Made by a program: the position numbers and the translations under genes. The notes under the pieces were generated by a model, which was not told the DNA's origin, made no database searches, and saw nothing but the letters and a program-made list of their open reading frames with translations. Shown here one piece after another: positions 56,822-64,000 of a stretch of DNA of 64,000 nucleotides. The DNA is from Amoebophrya sp. A120. Taxonomy: Eukaryota > Sar > Dinophyceae > Syndiniales > Amoebophryaceae. Numbering within the stretch: position 1 is the stretch's first letter; the number at the start of each line of letters is the position of its first letter. The stretch is taken from positions 2,769,715 to 2,833,714 of the forward strand of contig CAJINV010000003.1 in NCBI GenBank assembly GCA_905178155.1, read 5' to 3'.

Positions 56822-57830
56822 TTAAGTTTGCCTGGATTTATGGACATTTTTCAGCATAGAAACATTTTGAAAATGAACGTATAAAAACCCGATGAAAACC
56901 CCGCCCACGTAGAACTGCCTCCAGGTCCGCAAAAGGAAATGCCTGCCACCGATTTCTTCGCACTCGCAAGGCATAGACCTACAATCCCGCTCGTACAATG
57001 ACAAAAAAATTCAAACGGATTCCATGACCATATGTAATTCTTTGGCAGCTCCTTTCGTCATCATTTCAAAAATGAAAAAATTGATTTATGCATGGATGAT
57101 CCGATTTGCGACGAAGTTGTGCAAGGAAAAAGTGATCAGCTCCACCGTGCAAGTGGCTTGTCGCCAGTCGTATTTTTGCACAGAACAAAGAACGCCTGGT
57201 CCAACCCTTTCCCGTGCCCCGAGCCAGAAAGCCATTGCGATATTCTCGTTGACGAAAAAAATCAATGGCCCGCCAGCAGCGAAAATCAAACACAAACGAT
57301 GTTGATGTTTGAAAAAAAAGCACAAGAAAAGGTCAAACACTGCCGAGCCCTCATGCCTGCGCTGGCCATGATATTTCGACCTTCATCCTCTTGATCGATA
57401 GATTTTTTCCCAGGCTGCATAATTTTCATCGCATTTCTTATCCCGGATGAACCTGTCACCTGTGTTGAAAACTGCTCGCGTTTGTTCGGCTTCTTGCGTA
57501 CTGCCCACACAAATCATCGCTACATGGTTTATTTATCAACCAAGCGCTTTCATCGACGTGGATTAGGATTTGCCTTCGTTGGTGATCATAGAACCGTTTC
57601 GACCGTTCCATGTGATCTTCGTGTCACATATTTTCATTCGTGTCAACGAACAGTATGCCCGTCCTACTGTTGTAGGCAGGTGATCGCGGCGGGCCTCGCG
57701 CTTTCTGATCCTCTGGCATCTTGATTTTCGTCAGTGCCAAGAGAAGCGTCCCGGTCGGGTGTTTCGGTAAGAGTAAGCACCTTGTTGCGCCCCACAAGGG
57801 CTTACCGTAGGGATCTATTCGATCCAGCAT
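56822..57830 (-). CDS. Hypothetical membrane-associated protein, exons uncertain
   Basis: Four coding-like minus-strand pieces: 57830-57630 (MLDRIDPYGKPLWGATRCLL, then KIKMPEDQKARGPPRSPA), about 57480-57345 (NAMKIMQPGKKSIDQEDEGR), about 57290-57092 (AAGGPLIFFVNENIAMAFWL, then CTVELITFSLHNFVANRIIH) and about 57000-56822 (RDCRSMPCECEEIGGRHFLL, then QFYVGGVFIGFLYVHFQN). The last two contain hydrophobic stretches that could be membrane helices. Splice joins are not resolved, and the pieces may belong to more than one gene. No family recognised. Confidence 0.35.
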
Positions 57831-57960
57831 CGTAGGCGCGCCTTTTCCAGCAACTGGTGGCTGCGTGCAATACCAATATAGGACCCGAGACCACGGCGCT
57901 CATAGTCATTTACTCGCACATCGATCTGGTATTTGTATCTAGCTATCCCGAAGATCATGT

Positions 57961-60900
57961 TCATGGCGCCGATTCGATGTGCTCTAGTAGAGCGCGCGTT
58001 ACGTTGCACCCCTGCACAGCGCTGCGCACCAGCACGAAGCTCGCATCGGAATGCAGATCGTTCGCAATGTTGTTGTTGAGTAAACCGCTATCGGCGTTCC
58101 TTCTCGCGCGGGTTCGCGGCCCAAAGTCCTGACTTTTCGGATCATGTGCAGCATGTGCTTGCCCCGCGGGCGCGATGTGGTCGTGCTCGTTTCGTACAAC
58201 CGTCGCTGAAGCAGTGCCCCCACGAGCTCCTCGCTGGAAAGTGGAGGGAACCTGGATCGCCACGGGAGGCAGCAGGTGCGCCATGATGCGCTCACACGAG
58301 CCCAGCTCCCGCCGCATCTTTTGTTGCTGACTTTCCAGCACCGTGGTCATCACTCGCACCACGATTTTCCACGACCGCTCGTACAGAAAAATCTCCCAGA
58401 CACGCAGAACGGCGGCTTTCGACAGCATCGGCAGTTGCAGCAGGCAATTGCTCACATGATAATAGAACCACAACTCGGGAGCCACACCCTCTGCGAAGAA
58501 ATGACGAAACAGATCCAGGGCTTTTGCGCAAGTAACGGTCTGAAACTGCCGGCAAAGAATCACCTGAAAGAATGTGAATGTGAATGAAGATGCATTCTAT
58601 ATGTCTGCCTCTCCGTTGTACCATTTTTTGCTAGAAAAACCAAGATCATCCACAGACACGTGCTTACCGCCCTTTGCAAGCCGGTACTGGTCTTCATCAG
58701 GATTGGGTCCAACAGACCGGTCCTCTCCAAGCACCCGAGTGCGCGAGAAAAGCCCGCGACGGTGGCTAACTGCTCTCGTAAGTCTGCTTTCATGCAATCG
58801 TGCGTGACCGGTGACCTTCCGTAGCCGAGGCAGAGTAGCGCTGCCTGCTCTACGTGCTCTCCTGAAAAAGCAGTCTCAACATCCTGGTGATTTTTTGATG
58901 AACTACTCAAAGTCGCCCCTCGGCCTGCAGTGGGAATCGCCGAAGAGGCAAGCCAGTTCCAATATCGTTCTCGCAGACTGGCGTTGCTGATGTATTCCCC
59001 GTAGCGCACATGCCAGCTCCATAGACGCGGTTGCGTCGCTCTGTCTAGAGCCCTACGCCAGGACCGGCAAACACCGGCACCGCGAGCCAGAAACTCGATA
59101 GACCCCACAAAGCACATGACGCGACGCAAAACGGATGGGTGCTGAGTCAACGGATCGGATCGGGATACGCCAGAATCTGGTATTGGCGCGCCAGGCTCTA
59201 GCGCCGCTGTCGTGCTGGAAGTAGTAGTTGTCGAGTCGACGACTGCGGCGTCTGTAGAGGTTGGCGTGGTAGAAACGCTTTTTGACTTTTGTTCAAGAAC
59301 AGCGCCATGCTTGTTCGCGGCGCTCGAAATCGCCAAGGAAGGTGGCGACGCTTCGTGTTTATCTTCCCACGGTGCAGAAACCAACAGAACCTCTTCGCTC
59401 GTGCTCTTGCTGGACAAGAACTTCTTCTGTTTCTTCATCTGCTGCAGCGCCCGCTGTAGGGGCGGCTTGTCGGGCATAAGTGGCGGCAAACGCTCGCGGA
59501 GTTCTGCAACGACCAATTCAGTGAGCGCGCTGCGCCGGTATCAACTGTAAAAGTGTCTGGGTCTGGGAGATTCTGACCCTTGTGCTTGTCATGCACGTTC
59601 TGCATGAGCCCTGATGTCTGTGATGCATGCCCTAGCATCACAGACTTTTTGAGAGCCTCTTGATGCCTATTCCGCATGACAAATGCCCTCTCCGCGTAGC
59701 AAAAATTACATTCCTTTTGGTACTCACGCAATACAGATTTTTCTGGAATCCAAATGCAGCATCACAAGTTGCGTTCTTCCAGACCCAGACACTTTTGCAT
59801 TTCATAGCCGGTCCGCGATCGCGATTTTGCGGTACTCCTGGAGCTCCGCGGTCGCAACGCTGCGCGTCCCGCGACTTTGCCGCAGGGTCACGGCAGTCAA
59901 CCATTCATGAATCTGCTTCAGTTTCGCGGGCACCAGAAACACCGCATTGACGGGCCGCTGCTTGAGCAATCGCGCCAGCGTCTTGCTTTGCGTCTCGGCC
60001 TTGTAGTTCGCACTGTGGTGGTCCTCGAGCACGGTGGGCACCGAGGTTGTTAGATTGACTGCGACCAAACGCGAGCCGAGCTCCAGATCCAGCATACTCG
60101 AGGGCGGGTGCGTCGCGCGCAACGACCAACCGCCGATCGCAGGCGCAAGCCCGTTGGACGGGAGTGCGCGGTTGTTCTTGTCGCCGAATGTCCGGGCCAT
60201 CGGATTGCCGAGAAGCTGCGTGCTCCCACCACCCAAGAGCGGGGCAACTTGCTCCTGATAAGACGCGGCCGGCAGTGGTTCTGTGGCGACATACAGGTCG
60301 TGGTGTCCCTGCTGCGAGGCTTCGCCTTCTTCTGTGGTTCTCATACTATCCAGCGTCGCGCTTCCTGTTAGAGCCGTGGTCCCAACCACCTCCTCCATGT
60401 CCATGCCCAGTGTTCCGGGATCGCCGAACAGGCAGTCACGCAAGCCCCGCCTGGACCGCATCCAGCGAAGCGACCGCGCCCAGCGACGCCCGGGGACGTG
60501 TTGGCTCGTTTCGCACAACACGTCGAGCGCCGTGCGAGACGGTAGTATCGTCCAGCTCAACTCTTCGAACACAGCCGCAGGAGTACTACATATCAAGGCT
60601 GCACCTTCTTCGAAAACGTGATTATCTTCCTCTATTGTAGTTCCAGGTCGTGGTGATTCTGCGACCGCGATGCCGCTTTCGACGTCAACCAATTTCAGGG
60701 GTCCGGCCGCGTTGCCGTGCGTTTCCTCGGTTAGAAAAGGGCCGGAGCCTGCGTAGTACACCTCCCCGGTGAAGTCCGCAACGAGCTCCGCAACCGTGGA
60801 TTGCATGCGACGGGGCGAGGACGAACGTAACTGTTGCTGCTTCAGAACGTAGAATCGCTTCCGCTCGGCAATGAGCGAGGTGTTTTTGTGCAGCAAGAAC

Positions 60901-61204
60901 ATGCGCAAGCAGGGGGAAAAATCCATCATGTCTTGCCTCTTCCTCACGTGTAGACAGATGCCGCCGAGCTTCTCCGAGAACTGCTCCAAGCCCTGGATCG
61001 TGCTTTCTGCTACCTCGGGCGTCAGCAGCAGCACCGAAACGGACACGAAGAGCTCTTTATTCATTATCAGGTGTGCAGCCAGGGAGAGCTTCTGCTGGTC
61101 TAGGCAGCTGCCGCTCCGTTGCGTACTCACGATGAGCAGTATGGCGCGGTCTCCAGCTGATGTCTTCCTCACATCATTAGCTTCGACTGTGCCAATTTTT
61201 TCCA
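57961..61204 (-). CDS. F-box-like / TBC (Rab-GAP)-like protein
   Basis: Three main exons. Exon 1 (61204-59807) starts MEKIGTVEANDVRKTSAG and holds an alpha/beta region (AILLIVSTQRSGSCLDQQKL, then HLIMNKELFVSVSVLLLTPE) not recognised. Introner B3 follows; precise removal gives KIAIADRRSALTELVVAEL. Exon 2 (59538-58678) contains an F-box-like stretch (HPSVLRRVMCFVGSIEFLA, then GVCRSWRRALDRATQPRLWS), then NASLRERYWNWLAS as in the start of TBC domains. Exon 3 (58563-57961), joined by a GT-AG intron (LQRA|VILCRQF), has FRHFFAEGVAPELWFYY and QLPMLSKAAVLRVWEIFLYE, fitting the second half of TBC (WF-x-LF, LP, RVWDxF). The usual TBC IxxDxxRT arginine finger and YCQG glutamine motifs are not evident, so the GAP activity is doubtful. 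Confidence 0.55.
59539..59806. mobile_element. Introner element B3 (TIR, 5-bp TSD)
   Basis: A 268-bp member of the B family: left end TATCAACTGTAAAAGTGTC, right end ACACTTTTGCATTTCATA, flanked by exact GCCGG repeats (59534-59538 and 59807-59811). It splits exons 1 and 2 of the F-box/TBC-like gene. Without removal the upstream frame stops at once (ADRL then stop). Confidence 0.92.
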
Positions 61205-61425
61205 TTTCGTTTTGAAAAAGAACAATGCGACTGCAAAAAAAACATGCACGAGCGAGCGGGAGGAACGATATGAAGATCACTTCGTCGCTTTTTTGCGTTT
61301 ATTTCTTAACCTGATCGCGATCAGTTTCAGTACCAGCAGATGACGGTAGTGCTTGCGTTTATCATTGTTCACTTATGAAAATGAATTGTGCTCTTTTTAG
61401 CTGATGAGTCTGAAGATTGTAACAG

Positions 61426-62611
61426 CTAGCTGCAGGCCATAGGTAAGCGCGACTCCCTGTTCTGTGGCGCCGAAGCTGCAGAAGTCGATGCAGTCCGAGC
61501 TCTGGTTTTACTCGAAACACTCCCGGATGTCGTGGCACTCTCAGGGCGTCCGTCTTCGTCTCTACCCATAGTGTGCCCCAAAACTTGAGTCCAAAGCGGC
61601 AACGGAATCGGAACCCCAGCTGCTGCATGGCTGTTTTTTGTTCCGGCTGCGGACGACGAGGACGACCCGTGCACAAGCTTGAAGGCGTGCTCCAGGGCTT
61701 CGGTTAGGCGCGATTCGAAGACGTCCGGATCGAACCGTGTCATTTCGAATTCATACACGTGCTTATAATCTCCTGGTCGCCCCCCCGGGCCCTCTGCTGT
61801 ATTTTTAATACCAGAGGACGACCACGACCCGCTACTGGCGCGCTGAAACAACTCTGGCGTGCACCCTGCAGTACTGCTAAGGAAGAACAGCACCTTGATC
61901 TCCCGAGGAACGTCTTGGGCATCTTCCTTTTGCAGAAAGCGCACGACGTCGCCAACCCAGTGAAGCCGGCACCCATATTTCTTCCGGAGAAATTGCTGAA
62001 ACAACGCACCGTCTTCGCCTGCCTGGTGATTAGTATTAGAGTTTCGAGATGAAGAGAGGAATTAATACGAAAGACTGAAGATGAGTGTAAACAGGCAAGT
62101 AAGTAGAGCTTTGCTATGTCCCTGTCTCTGCCGAGATTCACTGTAAGTACTACACCAGAGGGAGAAACGGAAAAGAAAAAGAGGACCTCAGCGAAGCCCA
62201 AAGTCATTGCGTGACCGTGACTTGGATTTGGATTTGCAGCAGAAGTGCGGCAAAAAAATCACGCAAAAGCACAACTTGCCACACAGATTATAATACCTCG
62301 GCCAGTAACTTCCCCGTGAGCTGCTTGAGTTTTGTTTGCGCTTGCTGCCTCGACCGGACGTATTGTTGCACCAGGTCTGCCTCTGCATTCACCGTGCGAG
62401 AAAGGACGAACGGCACCAGCTCCTTCTCCAGTTCGCGGATTGTGCATTCCGGCTTCAGCAGGTCCTGCGACAATTCGACAGCCAGAACGACGGCGTGGCC
62501 CCGCGGCTGACCGCTCGCACGGGACGATGACGACGACGAGGAGGAAGAAGAAGAACTTGGCGCATTCGCTGTGGTCTTCAATGAGGTGGACGTCATGTTC
62601 ATCTTCTGCAT
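61426..62611 (-). CDS. Hypothetical protein, two exons
   Basis: Exon 1 (62611-62297) starts MQKMNMTSTSLKTTANAP, has a Ser run, then GHAVVLAVELSQDLLKPECT and FVLSRTVNAEADLVQQYVRS. Exon 2 (62022-61426) joins by GT-AG in phase 0 (LLAE|AGEDGALFQQF) and reads YGCRLHWVGDVVRFLQKEDA, then REIKVLFFLSSTAGCTPELF and YEFEMTRFDPDVFESRLTEA, with a Ser/Ala-rich tail. The strand/helix pattern looks folded, but I do not recognise a family. Only ~220 bp separate its end from the next gene's start, on the same strand. Confidence 0.6.
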
Positions 62612-63461
62612 CTTCACTCCACTTGCATACTTAATTGCAGGAGGACACACTCTTAGCGAGCACAAGAAACCAAAATTGTCCTTATTCTAGCGTTTTCGAC
62701 TACATATCTTCTGCTTCGACATTCGACACACATTACAGCAAAATCATAGACACTACTTCGTACTCAAGTAGTAGCAATTCGGAGTCGATTCTTGATCCAC
62801 TGACTAAGTCTCTACAAGAGCCCCCTTGCCCTTTTTCCTTTTCTCGTCTCGACGAGCACGAGGGCAGGTATGAAAAAACCAGAATTCCCCATGTCTTTTG
62901 ATTGGAAGTTCTCGCGGGTTATGGCTTACCATCCTTCCACTTCATCCTCATCCACCTATCTTCAGCATGCCAAAGTCAGAGATTGCACTTGCAAACCTGA
63001 AGTAAGACCACTTAAGTTGATTTAAAAAAGCTGCTTATAATAGTTGATTTAAAAATCTAACGATTTGCAGTGGTGCCTGACCTTGGTCTGCTATCATAGC
63101 GGCTGATCAGCAGAAAAACAGAAGCAGCAACATCTTCGATTTTGTATGCTACGTCGTACTTTTGCAAAAATGAAACTTCAACTGCAGCTGAGCTCCTCAG
63201 CTGCGGGAAGAACTACAGCAACGATGCTTCTGGACGAATTGCAGCGACAGCGAACATCAAACAGAGGAGTTGTAGTCTGATTCCGCCTGGGGTGCAACTG
63301 CAGCAGCACAGGAACGAGCAGCGGCGGAAAAAATCATCAAGAAGCACTGGATGAAGATCTTTGTGATACTGATACTGAATGTTTCATCATCTGTTTCTCC
63401 ATTGCTCGGCAATATTCTCTCCGACGCAGCACTTCGTTCGTACCACGTAGGTACGCCGCCT
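62612..63461. other. Intergenic region, no gene seen
   Basis: Short frames only, with an A/T-rich stretch near 63000-63060 containing two TTGATTTAAAAA words. No coding signal or RNA gene recognised. Confidence 0.4.
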
Positions 63462-64000
63462 CTACTGATTGTCTGAGAGGCCTAGCATCCTGCGCGTTTG
63501 GTAGAGCGTGTCCCAGTCATTGTCCGAGCAGATCCACCCCTCTCTCGATTCTCGCACTAAGAGATCGGTCAACAAGATGGGTAACTTCTCTCCGGGCACC
63601 GGAATTCGCCCAATGGACAGCAGCCGCAGCGTAATCCACAACACCTTCACCGCCCAAATTCTCCGTGTCATGTTAACCGCACGCGTGTCGCTGAGAGCAG
63701 AGTCCTTCATAAAGCTTGTCTGTACCACAGCACCTCCTGCTCCTGTTGCAGAGGGGGACCCAGGAGGCACTACTTGCGTGCTGGTACTATCGTGGTCCCG
63801 CGAGTTCAAAAGTCCTGGCACAGCTGCGCCTGCCGGCTGCAAAACACTGCTGATGATTTGTGCGGCCGCGGTGCCGGTGGTGTACTGCAGACATTCGACC
63901 ACAAGCCTGCCCAATCCGCAGTCCAGTGCCAGCACCGCCAAGGGCGGTTCGCGCACTGTGTTCCACAGCGCGTATAGCTGGAGTTGGAACAGGGATTCCA
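63462..64000 (-). CDS. Hypothetical protein, C-terminal part, cut by window edge
   Basis: Open on the minus strand from the right edge (FQLQLYALWNTVREPPLAVL) to a stop at 63462. The sequence has ALDCGLGRLVVECLQYTTGT, a low-complexity Ser/Gly segment, then VKVLWITLRLLSIGRIPVPG and a C-terminus NDWDTLYQTRRMLGLSDNQ. It looks mostly helical. No family recognised. The start lies outside the window. Confidence 0.6.
   Translation of the reverse strand, partial: ESLFQLQLYALWNTVREPPLAVLALDCGLGRLVVECLQYTTGTAAAQIISSVLQPAGAAVPGLLNSRDHDSTSTQVVPPGSPSATGAGGAVVQTSFMKDSALSDTRAVNMTRRIWAVKVLWITLRLLSIGRIPVPGEKLPILLTDLLVRESREGWICSDNDWDTLYQTRRMLGLSDNQ

Noticed and set aside
1-64000. tRNA, rRNA, snRNA or spliced-leader genes
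   Set aside because: I scanned by eye for cloverleaf-like boxes and for the dinoflagellate spliced-leader sequence and found none. A covariance-model scan would be needed to exclude them.

Overview
The window looks like nuclear DNA of an alveolate, most likely a dinoflagellate-lineage organism close to the parasitic Syndiniales (Amoebophrya type). The reasons are intron-rich genes, GC-rich exons in AT-richer introns and spacers, every recognisable gene on the minus strand, a very divergent TBP-like factor in place of ordinary TBP, and many introns that are short transposon-like units (introner elements) with terminal inverted repeats and 5-bp target duplications. The assignment is inference; no rRNA or organelle marker is present.

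Layout. 0-10.6 kb: a mosaic of nested, nearly identical repeats (R1, R2, R3) and 11 copies of one ~36-bp terminal motif (family A), all in the same orientation. Embedded in it at 6.3-8.0 kb are four coding segments of a cytosolic glutamyl-tRNA synthetase whose 3' half is not in the window. 10.6-19.1 kb: a small hypothetical gene, a multi-exon putative single-pass membrane protein and a Ser/Lys-rich nuclear-type protein. 21.2-25.9 kb: a large flavoprotein joining the alpha- and beta-type subunits of HcnB/HcnC or proline/opine dehydrogenase-like complexes. 27-32 kb: two low-complexity proteins, one with a transmembrane segment. 33.2-36.6 kb: a PROPPIN (Atg18/WIPI). 37.7-40.5 kb: a Pro/Gly-rich protein and a J-domain/TPR co-chaperone. 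42.4-44.5 kb: the TBP-like factor. 45.2-50 kb: a DUF3431-like secretory-pathway protein, a membrane protein and a class I methyltransferase. 51.6-56.0 kb: an RNA-repair-like fusion of P-loop kinase and 2H phosphoesterase. 57.9-62.6 kb: an F-box/TBC-like protein and a hypothetical protein. 63.5-64 kb: the 3' end of a further gene, cut by the edge.

Two intron classes coexist, often in the same gene. One class has ordinary GT-AG ends (for example the PROPPIN introns and two GluRS introns). The other has elements ending TATC/TATG...GATA/CATA with 20-30 bp inverted repeats, flanked by exact 5-bp repeats. At five sites, removing the element plus one copy of the 5-bp repeat restores the protein frame exactly, and no register gives GT-AG. 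This is the strongest unusual signal in the window. The genes belong to varied housekeeping roles (translation, autophagy, RNA repair, chaperone, transcription, secretion) and show no operon-like functional link; the shared features are strand and intron type.
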